Source: Novosphingobium sp. KA1 (GTDB lineage Bacteria; Pseudomonadota; Alphaproteobacteria; Sphingomonadales; Sphingomonadaceae). Taken from it: a stretch of DNA of 64,000 nucleotides. The translations under genes and the position numbers were made by a program. The DNA lies in assembly GCF_017309955.1 (NCBI RefSeq), contig NZ_CP021247.1, positions 3,249,001 through 3,313,000 on the forward strand, read 5' to 3'. Below, piece by piece: positions 19,224 through 28,084 of the stretch. The notes beneath the pieces were generated by a model. That model saw only the letters and a program-made list of their open reading frames with translations. It did no database searches and was not told the DNA's origin. How positions within the stretch are numbered: the first letter of the stretch is position 1; the number at the start of each line of letters is the position of its first letter.

Positions 19224-20306
19224 TCAGCGCGTGAAGCGCCGACCGAGCAACGTCAGCAATTCATACTGCGACAGACCGGAAACGGCAGCAGCCTCCGGCA
19301 GATCGTAATCGGCCGTCACCCAGTCCCCTTCACCCAGCGTTGGCAAAGCGGAAAGATCGAGAATGGTCAAATCCATGCTTACCCGGCCGACAACCGGGAG
19401 CCGTACGCCGGCATCACCGCCGGCCGGACGGAAAGCCCCCTTGCCCGACCAGCAGCGCAAGTAGCCATCGGCGTAACCCATTGCGACCGTTCCCACCCGC
19501 ATGGCGCGCGGCGCGACAAAGGTCGCGTTGTAGCCGAGACTGTCTCCGGCAGCGATTTCGCGCACCTGCAGCACAGCCGCCTGCGGGCGCGCAACCTGGC
19601 GCAGCAAGGGCCCCATTTCGGCGCGCGGGATCCCGCCATAAAGCGCGATTCCGGGACGGGTCAGATCACCGTGGTATTCCGCACCCAGAGCTATGCCGCC
19701 GCTGTTGGAAAGGCTGCCGCGCGCGTGGTGCACGAGGCCGCGCGCCGCCGTCCAGCGCTCGCGTTGCAATTCGTTGAGCGGGCTGTCCTCTTCGGCAGCG
19801 ACAAGATGCGAAAGCAGGGCGTCGATCTCGAGCGCCTGCACGGCATCATCGCCCAGTTCCGCCAGCGCAACGCCAAGGCGGTTCATCCCGGTATCCACCA
19901 TCAGGTGGCAAGCCCCGCCTCCCGCCGCGACCCAGTGCCGTGCCTGCTCCACAGAGTTGATGACGGGCACCACGCCGCTGGCCTGCGCGAAAGCAGCTTC
20001 TGCATCGTTCATCGGGCCATGCAGGACGGCCAGGCCGCGCGGGTCGACAAGGTCGAGCAATTCTGCCGCCTCGCGCCAATGGGCGACAAAGAAGTCCCGG
20101 CACCCCGCCTCGTGCAGCAAAGGTACGACGCGCCTTGCGCCAAGGCCATAAGCGTTGGCCTTTACCGCCGCCCCTGCCCGCGCCGTTCCGGAAAGCGTGT
20201 CGAGCGCGCGCCAGTTGGAGGCCAGTGCATCACCATCGACATCGAGACGCAGGGCAGAAACGGGGACTTCGGAAAGCCCGGATCGATCAGACAGAAGGAT
20301 CACCAT
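19224..20306 (-). CDS. alr: Alanine racemase
   Basis: 360 residues. It interconverts L- and D-alanine for peptidoglycan with PLP. The PLP lysine is in AAVKANAYGLG and the opposing-face GRVSMDL segment carries the substrate-binding Met region. The start is set at ATG 20304-20306, 20 bases inside the end of the upstream transporter gene, giving overlap and probable coupling; a start at 20366 would add unrelated sequence. It is last of the radA-cvpA-NifU-like-transporter-alr series. Confidence 0.94.
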   Translation of the reverse strand: MVILLSDRSGLSEVPVSALRLDVDGDALASNWRALDTLSGTARAGAAVKANAYGLGARRVVPLLHEAGCRDFFVAHWREAAELLDLVDPRGLAVLHGPMNDAEAAFAQASGVVPVINSVEQARHWVAAGGGACHLMVDTGMNRLGVALAELGDDAVQALEIDALLSHLVAAEEDSPLNELQRERWTAARGLVHHARGSLSNSGGIALGAEYHGDLTRPGIALYGGIPRAEMGPLLRQVARPQAAVLQVREIAAGDSLGYNATFVAPRAMRVGTVAMGYADGYLRCWSGKGAFRPAGGDAGVRLPVVGRVSMDLTILDLSALPTLGEGDWVTADYDLPEAAAVSGLSQYELLTLLGRRFTR

Positions 20307-21918
20307 ATTCACGCGGGGGGCCACCTCGCAGTCCCCACAGAGAGACGGCAAGCGCGATGGCAACAACGATCCAGGTGTACCAGAGCCCCTGGTACGGATT
20401 GCCGCTGCTGGCGACCATGTAGCTGGAAATCAAAGGAAGGAAACCGCCAAAGTAGCCGGTGCCGAGATGATAGGGGATCGACATCGAACTGTAGCGGATT
20501 CGCGGCGGAAACATCTCGGACAGCAAGGCTGCCGCCGGCCCGTACGTCGCCCCGGCCAGCGCCATGAGCGCAACCAGCACCCCGACGATGGTGATCGCCC
20601 CGCTCAAGGTTGGCCGATCCTTGGTGAAATTGTAGCCCGCCTGCGCCAGCCAGCCTTGCAGCATCTGCCCGCGGGCAGCCTTGTCGGCCCAGGGGTACTC
20701 CGCCATCGGCAGCGGCCTGCTGCCGACTTTCAGCAAGAGGTGTTTGGCGTCGACAACGCGGTAGGCAATGCCCGCCCCGGTAAGGTCGCCCAGGAGCTTT
20801 CCGCAGTCGGTGTCCTGTTCGTTGCGGAACGGATTGAACTTGCAGTCGGGCCCTGCCACCAGCACCGGAGCCTGCTCGGCCGCGCGGGAAAGAGCCGGAT
20901 TGGCATTGTTGCCGATCAGCCAGAAAGCCGGAAACAGCAGCAGCAGTGTCAGCATGTAGCCGAGGATGATCGGTTGTCGGCGCCCGACCTTGTCGGACAG
21001 GCTGCCAAAGATCACGAAAAAGGCCATCCCCACCGCAGCAGACACGCCGACGATGATTTCCGCACTGGTATCGGCCATGCGCATGGCACCCTTGAGGAAG
21101 CTCAGCGCCGAGAACATCGCGGTGTACCAGATCACCGTCAGGCCAGCGGAAATGCCGAACAGGGCGATGAAGATACGACGGCGATTGCCGGGATACGTGA
21201 AGCTTTCCTTGAACGGATTGCCGGAAAGCTTGCCCTCCTCGCGCATCGCGCGGAACACCGGGCTCTCCGAAAGCTTGAGGCGCATGTAGAGTGACAGCGC
21301 CAGCAGCACGAGCGACAGGACAAACGGCAGGCGCCAGCCCCAGGCTTCCCATGTTGCCGGGCTCATCATCGCCTTGCAGGAAAGGACGACGATCAGGCTG
21401 AGCACAAAGCCCCCGACCACGCTGGCCTGGATAAACCCGGTGTGAAATCCTCGCCGGTGCCTCGGCGAGTGTTCGGAAACATAGATCGCCGCACCGCCGT
21501 ATTCACCGCCGAGCGCCAATCCCTGCACCACCCGCAGCAGCAGCACGATGACGGGCGCGGCGAGACCGATGCTTGCGGATGAGGGCGTGAAGCCGACCCC
21601 GGCCGTCGCGACGCCCATGAGCGTGACGGTGACCAGGAACGTGTACTTGCGCCCCAGTCGGTCCCCCAGAAAGCCGAACAGGATCGCGCCCAGCGGCCGG
21701 AAACAGAAGCCCACCGCAAAGCCCGCCCAGACCAGCAGGGTTTCCAGCGTCTCGTTGCCCGAGGGGAAAAAGGTATTTCCGATCACGGCCGCCAAGGTGC
21801 CGTAGATGAAGAAGTCGTACCATTCGAACACGGTCCCCATCGATGAGGCCGCGATCACCAGCCTCATGTCGGACGCGCTGGGCTCGGTCCCATGCGAATT
21901 GCGCGGCGTTTCGGCCAT
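20287..21918 (-). CDS. MHS-family MFS transporter with long Cys-bearing insertion
   Basis: 543 residues. It shows the MHS marks SSMGTVFEWYDFFIYG, GDRLGRKYTF, RVVQGLALGGEYGGA and LSDKVGRRQPI. Like the permease at 4946 it contains an extra hydrophilic segment (about 345-440) with two cysteines, C359 and C372, before the last four membrane helices. The start ATG at 21916-21918 follows AGAGGGGGGTGA. The downstream alr start lies within its 3' end. Substrate unknown. Confidence 0.88.
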   Translation of the reverse strand: MAETPRNSHGTEPSASDMRLVIAASSMGTVFEWYDFFIYGTLAAVIGNTFFPSGNETLETLLVWAGFAVGFCFRPLGAILFGFLGDRLGRKYTFLVTVTLMGVATAGVGFTPSSASIGLAAPVIVLLLRVVQGLALGGEYGGAAIYVSEHSPRHRRGFHTGFIQASVVGGFVLSLIVVLSCKAMMSPATWEAWGWRLPFVLSLVLLALSLYMRLKLSESPVFRAMREEGKLSGNPFKESFTYPGNRRRIFIALFGISAGLTVIWYTAMFSALSFLKGAMRMADTSAEIIVGVSAAVGMAFFVIFGSLSDKVGRRQPIILGYMLTLLLLFPAFWLIGNNANPALSRAAEQAPVLVAGPDCKFNPFRNEQDTDCGKLLGDLTGAGIAYRVVDAKHLLLKVGSRPLPMAEYPWADKAARGQMLQGWLAQAGYNFTKDRPTLSGAITIVGVLVALMALAGATYGPAAALLSEMFPPRIRYSSMSIPYHLGTGYFGGFLPLISSYMVASSGNPYQGLWYTWIVVAIALAVSLWGLRGGPPREYGDPSV

Positions 21919-21966
21919 TCACCCCCCTCTGCGACCTGGCCCCCACCGGCCCGATCGCTGGTCATA

Positions 21967-22398
21967 TTAGCCGTTCCGGGCTGGCTCTGGAAGCGCTGCG
22001 AGCGCAGCCTTCCATGGCAACGTCACCGCCCCATGACGGGCCGGATAGTCGCGCGCGGCGGCGATCTGCGAAAGTCCCGGCCAATCCGGGAGCGAGGCCT
22101 GCCCGCCGAGCCAGCTTGCGATCGCTTCGTTCGCCTCGGCAATGTCGGCCCGGCTGCGGCCTTGCACGGCATCGGCAAAGATAGCGGCTGCGGCCTGCCC
22201 GATGGCGCAGGCATGGCTGCGAATACCGATACGCTCCACCCGCCCGCATGCATCAAGGGCAAGGCCGAGCGCGATGGTGCTACCGCAGCTTGGCGAGCGC
22301 GCCTCGGCCTGGAAGGGCAGGCTATCATCCCAGCCATGTTCAGCGAGCCTGACGGCCAGCCCCAGCACTTCGGGGGTGTAGAGAACGGTTGCAGACAC
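21967..22398 (-). CDS. NifU/IscU-like iron-sulfur scaffold family protein
   Basis: 143 residues. It has the scaffold fold signature RSPSCGSTIALGL with C38, and HACAIGQAAAAIF with C64. The third ligand position near the C-terminus, where SufU/IscU have Cys before a hydrophobic-Leu-x-Trp stretch, reads RHGAVTLPWKAAL and has no Cys. It therefore may not assemble clusters in the usual way. The start is GTG at 22396-22398, 21 bp after cvpA. It is 48 bp upstream of the MHS transporter. Confidence 0.8.
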   Translation of the reverse strand: MSATVLYTPEVLGLAVRLAEHGWDDSLPFQAEARSPSCGSTIALGLALDACGRVERIGIRSHACAIGQAAAAIFADAVQGRSRADIAEANEAIASWLGGQASLPDWPGLSQIAAARDYPARHGAVTLPWKAALAALPEPARNG

Positions 22399-22419
22399 CG
22401 GACTATGCCGCCCCGCTGC

Positions 22420-22956
22420 TCAGGACTGGCCGTCGGCGTCTTCGCGGGTTTCAGCCGCACGCGCCTCCCGGCGGCGTTCGCCCAGCATCTTCACCAGCGC
22501 TTCGCTGCTGGCATTGATGAACGAATACGTCCGCGCCTGCCGGATCCAGTCGGGGCGGCCTTCCGCGCCCCAGATCGTGTCGTAGCCGAGCACAAGCACC
22601 GAGAAACCCAGCACCGCGATCAGTACGCCCTTTACCGCGCCGAAGCCGAAACCCAGCACCCGGTCGATCGGCCCAAGCAGCGAAGCACGACTGGCCCGCC
22701 CGGCCCAGCCGGCCACCAGCTTCACGGCCGCGAAGGGCACGATCAGCAGGATCGCAAAGGCCAGCACGGGCGTTGCCGAACCGGTGCCGGTATGCGGCTC
22801 CAGCCAGTGCGCCAGCGGCGTATGCATCGTACGGATGGCGATAACCGCAAAGACCCAGGCACCGAGCGCCAGGATTTCCTGCACAAAACCGCGCATGAAC
22901 CCCATGGCCGCACCAAGGCCGACGATGACGAGAACTGCAATATCGAAACCGGTCAT
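22420..22956 (-). CDS. cvpA: CvpA family membrane protein
   Basis: 178 residues with four hydrophobic segments. The family start MTGFDIAVLVIVGLGAAMGF and GFVQEILALGAWVFAV are clear. CvpA proteins affect envelope integrity and colicin V production; the mechanism is unknown. The C-terminal 30 residues are charged and cytosolic. The start ATG at 22954-22956 lies 10 bp after radA. Positions further upstream belong to the radA frame region and are not coding in this frame. Confidence 0.92.
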   Translation of the reverse strand: MTGFDIAVLVIVGLGAAMGFMRGFVQEILALGAWVFAVIAIRTMHTPLAHWLEPHTGTGSATPVLAFAILLIVPFAAVKLVAGWAGRASRASLLGPIDRVLGFGFGAVKGVLIAVLGFSVLVLGYDTIWGAEGRPDWIRQARTYSFINASSEALVKMLGERRREARAAETREDADGQS

Positions 22957-22966
22957 GCGGCAGGCT

Positions 22967-24334
22967 CTAGGCATCTCCCAGAATACGGTCAACGAGGTTG
23001 GGCAACATCGACATTCCGGTGAACTCCAGCCCCTTTTCGGGCTTGGTTGTCGCAACGGGGCCATAAGCGCGGCCGAAGCCCAGTTTCGCCGATTCGCGCT
23101 GCCGGATCGATGAATGGGCGACAGGACGAATCTCGCCGGCGAGCGAGACTTCGCCGAACCAGACGGTGTTCTTGGGCAAGGGACGATCCCCCAATGCCGA
23201 CACCAGCGCCGCCGCGACCGCAAGATCGGCGGCCGGGTCGGCGAGGCGATAGCCGCCCGCCACGTTCAGATAGACTTCCGCGCTGGAGAAATTGAGCCCG
23301 CAGCGCGCTTCCAGCACGGCCAGCAACATGGCCATGCGCCCCGAATCCCAACCGACGACCGCGCGGCGGGGGGTTGCGCCGCTCTGCAACCGCACGATCA
23401 GTGCCTGGATCTCGATCAGCACCGGGCGGGTGCCTTCCATCGCCGCAAAGACCGCGCTGCCCGCCATCGCCTCCTCGCGCCCCGACAGGAACAGCATCGA
23501 GGGATTGCCGACTTCAGCAAGGCCCGCGCCCTCCATCGCAAAGACGCCGATCTCGTCGACCGGGCCGAAACGGTTCTTGAGGCTGCGCAGAATACGGTAC
23601 TGGTGGCTACGCTCGCCCTCGAAGCTCATCACCACGTCGACCATGTGTTCCAGCACACGGGGCCCCGCGATATTGCCGTCCTTGGTGACGTGGCCGACGA
23701 GGATCAGGGTGACGTCGTTTTCCTTGGCATAACGGATCAGTTCGAAGGCACAGCCGCGCACCTGGCTGACCGTGCCCGGTGCGCCTTCGATGGTGTCCGA
23801 ATGCATGGTCTGGATCGAATCGATCACCAGCAGCGTCGGTGCATCCATCATGCCGAGCGTCGTCAGGATATCGCGGACCGAGGTTGCCGAGGCGAGCTGG
23901 ATCGGCGCTTTCGACAGGCCGAGGCGCTCGGCCCGCAGGCGCACCTGCCCTGCCGCTTCCTCGCCGCTGACATAGACGGCAGAGCTGCCCGAACTGGCAA
24001 TATGGGCGGCAGCCTGCAGCAGCAGCGTCGACTTGCCGATGCCGGGATCGCCGCCCAGCAGGATCGCCGAGCCGGGGACGAGGCCGCCGCCCAAGGCCCG
24101 GTCGAACTCGGCCAGGCCGCTGGCGCGGCGCTTGGGAACCTCGCCCGGCGCATCGAGCGGCGTGAAGCGGATCGGACGGCCGCCGGAGGACAGATCGTGC
24201 TTGGTCGAAAACACCGTCTGGGGTGCTTCCTCGCTCAGCGTGTTCCACTCCCCGCAATCAGCGCACTGACCCTGCCAGCGGGTGGTAACACCGCCGCAGG
24301 ACGAACAGACATATCGACGTTTGGGCTTTGCCAT
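22967..24334 (-). CDS. radA: DNA repair ATPase RadA
   Basis: 455 residues. An N-terminal four-Cys zinc finger (C10, C13, C24, C27) precedes a RecA-like core with Walker A GGDPGIGKS (94-102), the RadA signature KNRFGP and a C-terminal Lon-protease-like domain. It helps process recombination intermediates by branch migration. The start is ATG at 24332-24334 (MAKPKRRYVC). It is first gene of a tight minus-strand series and divergent from the patatin gene by 71 bp. Confidence 0.96.
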   Translation of the reverse strand: MAKPKRRYVCSSCGGVTTRWQGQCADCGEWNTLSEEAPQTVFSTKHDLSSGGRPIRFTPLDAPGEVPKRRASGLAEFDRALGGGLVPGSAILLGGDPGIGKSTLLLQAAAHIASSGSSAVYVSGEEAAGQVRLRAERLGLSKAPIQLASATSVRDILTTLGMMDAPTLLVIDSIQTMHSDTIEGAPGTVSQVRGCAFELIRYAKENDVTLILVGHVTKDGNIAGPRVLEHMVDVVMSFEGERSHQYRILRSLKNRFGPVDEIGVFAMEGAGLAEVGNPSMLFLSGREEAMAGSAVFAAMEGTRPVLIEIQALIVRLQSGATPRRAVVGWDSGRMAMLLAVLEARCGLNFSSAEVYLNVAGGYRLADPAADLAVAAALVSALGDRPLPKNTVWFGEVSLAGEIRPVAHSSIRQRESAKLGFGRAYGPVATTKPEKGLEFTGMSMLPNLVDRILGDA

Positions 24335-24405
24335 GGCCCATCGATTATCTGGAACGGAATGAGAACGCAATTGCCTTTCGCCGCGTCTCGTACCAAGCTA
24401 AGCCC

Positions 24406-26703
24406 ATGCACCAGAAGGAACTGCGGATTGCGCTCGTCTGCTACGGCGGTGTCAGCCTTGCCGTCTACATGCACGGCGTCACCAAGGAATTGTGGAAGAC
24501 GCTTCAGGCCAGCCGTACGTTCTGGGCTGGCGACAGCGAGCCCGGAGGCACCACGGCGGTCTACCTCAAGCTGCTGCGCCGCCTGGAGCAGGCCGGGAAC
24601 CTGCGCCTGCGGGTACTGTGCGACATTGTCGCCGGAGCCAGCGCCGGCGGAATCAATTCGATCTTCCTGGCACAGGCGATCCATTCCGGCCAGTCGCTGG
24701 AGCCGCTGACCCAGCTTTGGCTGGAGGTGGCCGACGTCGACGAACTGCTCGATCCCGAGGCCCGGCCCTGGTCTGCACGCACCAAGTTCTGGGCGCAGCC
24801 GCTGGTGTCCTACCTGCTCACGCGCCCAGGCAATGCCGTCAGCGCCAGCGTGGCCCCGGAAACACGCCAGGAAGTACGCGAGAAGCTGTCACGCCTGATC
24901 CGCTCGCGCTGGTTCGAGCCGCCCTTCAGCGGTATCGGCTTCTCCCGGTTGTTGTACCGCGCGCTGTCATCGATGGCGGAAACGAGCGGCCCCGGCCTGC
25001 TGCCGCAGCGCCACCCCATCGATCTTTTCGTGACCGCGACCGACTTCAAGGGACACCTGGAAACCCTGCGCCTCCATTCACCCGAACTGGTCCTCGAAAG
25101 CGAGCACCGGCTGACCTTCGGGTTCCGTGCCCGCAGCGGAGCAGCCGAACTGGCCGCGCTTCCCGAACTCGTCATGGCGGCGCGATCCACCGCCAGCTTT
25201 CCCGGCGCATTCCCGCCGCTCCAACTCGAGGAGATAGACCGCCTCGTTTCGGAAAACGCCATCGAATGGCCGGGGCGCGAAGCCTTCCTGAAGCGGATCA
25301 TGCCCGAGCACGTGGCCCGCGGCGATCTCGATTCGGTCTCGCTGATCGATGGCTCGGTGCTGGTGAACGCCCCGTTTGCCGATGCCATGCAGGTGCTTCG
25401 CAGTCGTCCGGCGACGCGGGAGATCGACCGGCGTTTTGTCTATATCGATCCGGCTCCCGATCGCGTCGGCGCCGATCTCAGGCGCGACAAGCGCCCTCCG
25501 GGCTTCTTCACGACGATCTTCGGCTCGCTCTCCTCGATCCCGCGCGAGCAGCCGATCCGCGACAACCTCGAAGCGCTGGAAGAAGAGTCGCGCGAGATGG
25601 CGACCTTGCGCGCCATCGTGCTGGCGCTGCGCCCGGAGATCGAGGAGACGGTCAGCAGCCTGTTCGGCCATACCCTTTTCCTCGACCGCCCCAATCCCAA
25701 GCGCCTCGCCGCATGGCGCGCCCGCGCGCAGCAAGCGGCGTTCGAACAGGCCGGCTTTGCCTATCACGGCTATGTGCAGGTGAAGTTCACCGGCGTTGTC
25801 ACGATGCTAGCGAGGCTGGTTCACGAAGCCGCGCCGAGCCTCGGCGTCAGTTCCGCGGCACCGATCATGGAGCGCCTCTACAGCTACCTTTCCGATCACG
25901 GCATCGACCGCATGCAACCCCTGCGCGGCGGAACCTCGCCGGGAATGGCGGCGTTTTTCCGCCTCCATGACATCACTTTCCGCATCCGCCGCCTGCGCCT
26001 GCTGGCGCGGCGCGTGACGCAGGAGTGGCGGCTCGACGGCGATGTCGACGAAAGCCAGCGCGATGCTGCACGCGAAGCGATCTACGGGGCGCTGGCACTG
26101 TGCATCGAGGCGGAGGCGGTCTCGTTCCTCGGACCGGACTTCACCGAACTGGCGCAAGGCGTTTTCGAGGATCCCGGCGCCCTGCTCGATCACATTGCCG
26201 ACCGGCGCGGCCTGCTGCAGATCGACGCGCAGGTCGACCAGATCCTTGCCGAGATGCTCTCGTCGATGCCGAGCGGACTGCGCAAACGACTGCTGCTCGC
26301 CTATCTCGGCTACCCCTTCTACGACACGGTGACGCTTCCCCTGCTCCGCGGTGAAGGTCTGGACGAGTTCGACCCCATTCGGGTCGACCGGATCTCGCCC
26401 GAGGATTGCCATGCGATCCGGCAGGGACCGATGCTGCGCGGCAGCGAGTTCTACAACTTCGGCGCCTTCTTCAGCCGCGCCTACCGCGAGAACGACTATC
26501 TCTGGGGCCGCCTCCACGGGGCCGAGCGTATGATCGAACTGATCGCCTCCGCCCTTGAAGGCGAGCATGCGCTGGACGAGCGGGAACTGGACCAGTTTCG
26601 CAAGGCGGCATTTCTCGCGGTGCTGGATGAGGAGCAGGGGCGGCTCAACGCCGATCCCGGCCTTGTCGGCAACCTTCGCGCCGAAGTGCTGCGCCGGATC
26701 TGA
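24406..26703 (+). CDS. Patatin-like phospholipase family protein
   Basis: 765 residues. The patatin hydrolase core lies in the N-terminal half. The oxyanion loop is near CYGGVSLAVYMHGV, the nucleophile S79 in GASAGG, and the catalytic Asp in LIDGSVLVNAPF (about residue 315). The long C-terminal half (about 400-765) is mostly helical with no recognised motif; such long patatin-like proteins are widespread in alphaproteobacteria. It probably acts on membrane lipids. The start at ATG 24406 (MHQKELRIALVCYGG) begins the fold. The ribosome site is weak. Confidence 0.88.
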   Translation: MHQKELRIALVCYGGVSLAVYMHGVTKELWKTLQASRTFWAGDSEPGGTTAVYLKLLRRLEQAGNLRLRVLCDIVAGASAGGINSIFLAQAIHSGQSLEPLTQLWLEVADVDELLDPEARPWSARTKFWAQPLVSYLLTRPGNAVSASVAPETRQEVREKLSRLIRSRWFEPPFSGIGFSRLLYRALSSMAETSGPGLLPQRHPIDLFVTATDFKGHLETLRLHSPELVLESEHRLTFGFRARSGAAELAALPELVMAARSTASFPGAFPPLQLEEIDRLVSENAIEWPGREAFLKRIMPEHVARGDLDSVSLIDGSVLVNAPFADAMQVLRSRPATREIDRRFVYIDPAPDRVGADLRRDKRPPGFFTTIFGSLSSIPREQPIRDNLEALEEESREMATLRAIVLALRPEIEETVSSLFGHTLFLDRPNPKRLAAWRARAQQAAFEQAGFAYHGYVQVKFTGVVTMLARLVHEAAPSLGVSSAAPIMERLYSYLSDHGIDRMQPLRGGTSPGMAAFFRLHDITFRIRRLRLLARRVTQEWRLDGDVDESQRDAAREAIYGALALCIEAEAVSFLGPDFTELAQGVFEDPGALLDHIADRRGLLQIDAQVDQILAEMLSSMPSGLRKRLLLAYLGYPFYDTVTLPLLRGEGLDEFDPIRVDRISPEDCHAIRQGPMLRGSEFYNFGAFFSRAYRENDYLWGRLHGAERMIELIASALEGEHALDERELDQFRKAAFLAVLDEEQGRLNADPGLVGNLRAEVLRRI

Positions 26704-26798
26704 TATCAACCTGCGGCGAGCTTGACTCGTTCAGCCCGCGCGGCGTCTGAGCGTTCCAAGCTGCTGATGTGTCAGCTGGTTTGAGGCCCTCGAAGCAA

Positions 26799-26832
26799 AC
26801 ACGCCGCCCTCGCTAGCGCGGGGACGGCGTGT
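26799..26832 (-). terminator. Terminator of dnaJ
   Basis: ACACGCCG (26799-26806) pairs with CGGCGTGT (26825-26832), with further CCC/GGG pairing inside. On the minus strand a TTTGCTT stretch follows. The 160-bp gap between the patatin gene and dnaJ holds nothing else recognised. Confidence 0.65.
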
Positions 26833-26863
26833 CCTGGATTCCAGCATGAAAAACCAGGCCCGA

Positions 26864-28003
26864 TTACTCGGTCAGGTCGTTCCATGCTTCCTTGATGCGA
26901 TCGAAGAAGCCCTTGGAGCCGGGGCATTCCTCGCCAGTCTCGGTCGACTGGAGTTCCCGCAGGATTTCCTTCTGGCGCGCGGAGAGCTTGGTCGGCGTCT
27001 CCACGGTGATCTCGATAACCAGATCACCCCGGCCGCGCCCTTGCAGCACCGGCATGCCCGCACCGCGCTTGCGCAACTGCTTGCCCGACTGGATCCCAGC
27101 GGGAATGTCCAGCGAGATCGTCTCGCCATCGATGCCCGGGATTTCGATCGAGCCGCCCAGCGCGGCGGTCGTGAAGGTGATCGGAACCTGGGTCAGCAGC
27201 GAAGTGCCATCCCGTTCGAATACCTTGTGGCGCTTGACGTGGAGGAAGATATAGAGGTCGCCCGGAGGCGCGCCGAACGGCCCAGCCTCGCCCTTGCCGG
27301 CAAGGCGGATGCGGGTGCCCGAATCCACGCCCGGCGGGATTTCCACTTCCAGCGTCTGCGGACGGTCCACCCGGCCCTCGCCGCCGCAGGCGCGGCACGG
27401 CTTCTCGATAACCTCACCCCGGCCGTGGCAGGTCGGGCAGGTGCGTTCCACCACAAAGAAGCCCTGCTGCGCGCGCACCTTGCCGTGGCCGGCGCACATG
27501 TTGCAGGTGCGCTTGCCGGTGCCGGGTTCGGCGCCGGTGCCCTTGCAGGGCTCGCACCCCTGCGAGACCTCGATGGTGATCTCGGTCGACTTGCCATGGA
27601 ACGCCTCGTCGAGGCTGACCTCCATGTCGTAGCGCAAGTCGGCGCCGCGACGCGCCTGCTGGCGACCGCCGCCACCGCTGCCGAAGGCGCTGCCGAAGAT
27701 GGATTCGAAGATATCGCCGATGTCGCCGAACTCGGCCCCCATGCCGGGGCCGCCGCCACCGCCCATCCCTTGCTGGAACGCGGCATGGCCATAGCGATCG
27801 TAGGCCGCCCGCTTCTGCGGGTCCTTGAGGCAGTCATAAGCCTCGTTGATCTGCTTGAAGCGCGCTTCGGCTTCGTTATCGCCGGGGTTCTTGTCCGGGT
27901 GATAACGCATGGCAAGGCGGCGATAGGCCGACTTCAGCACCTTGTCGTCGGCGGTGCGCTCGCACTCGAGCAGTTCGTAATAGTCGATTTCGGTAGCTGA
28001 CAC
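26864..28003 (-). CDS. dnaJ: Chaperone DnaJ (Hsp40)
   Basis: 379 residues. J domain (1-70) with HPD at 35-37, a Gly/Phe-rich linker (GGGGGPGMGAEFGD), a zinc domain with four CxxCxGxG repeats (CEPCKGTG, CNMCAGHG, CPTCHGRG, CRACGGEG) and the C-terminal substrate domains. It feeds unfolded clients to DnaK and stimulates its ATPase. The start is GTG at 28001-28003, 81 bp after dnaK. A stable hairpin fills that gap. Confidence 0.97.
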   Translation of the reverse strand: MSATEIDYYELLECERTADDKVLKSAYRRLAMRYHPDKNPGDNEAEARFKQINEAYDCLKDPQKRAAYDRYGHAAFQQGMGGGGGPGMGAEFGDIGDIFESIFGSAFGSGGGGRQQARRGADLRYDMEVSLDEAFHGKSTEITIEVSQGCEPCKGTGAEPGTGKRTCNMCAGHGKVRAQQGFFVVERTCPTCHGRGEVIEKPCRACGGEGRVDRPQTLEVEIPPGVDSGTRIRLAGKGEAGPFGAPPGDLYIFLHVKRHKVFERDGTSLLTQVPITFTTAALGGSIEIPGIDGETISLDIPAGIQSGKQLRKRGAGMPVLQGRGRGDLVIEITVETPTKLSARQKEILRELQSTETGEECPGSKGFFDRIKEAWNDLTE

Positions 28004-28028
28004 GTCTCGTTATTCCCCGCGTGCAACC

Positions 28029-28065
28029 TGGCCGCCACCGTCACCCCTGGCAACGATGGCGGCCA
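28029..28065 (-). promoter_or_regulatory. Stable hairpin in the dnaK-dnaJ gap
   Basis: Arms 28029-28041 and 28053-28065 pair over 13 bp with one G-T wobble; the outer 9 bp TGGCCGCCA/TGGCGGCCA are perfect. No T-run follows, so it does not look like a terminator. It may stabilise or process the message between the two cistrons. Confidence 0.6.
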
Positions 28066-28084
28066 CGCTAGTCATGAGGACCGA

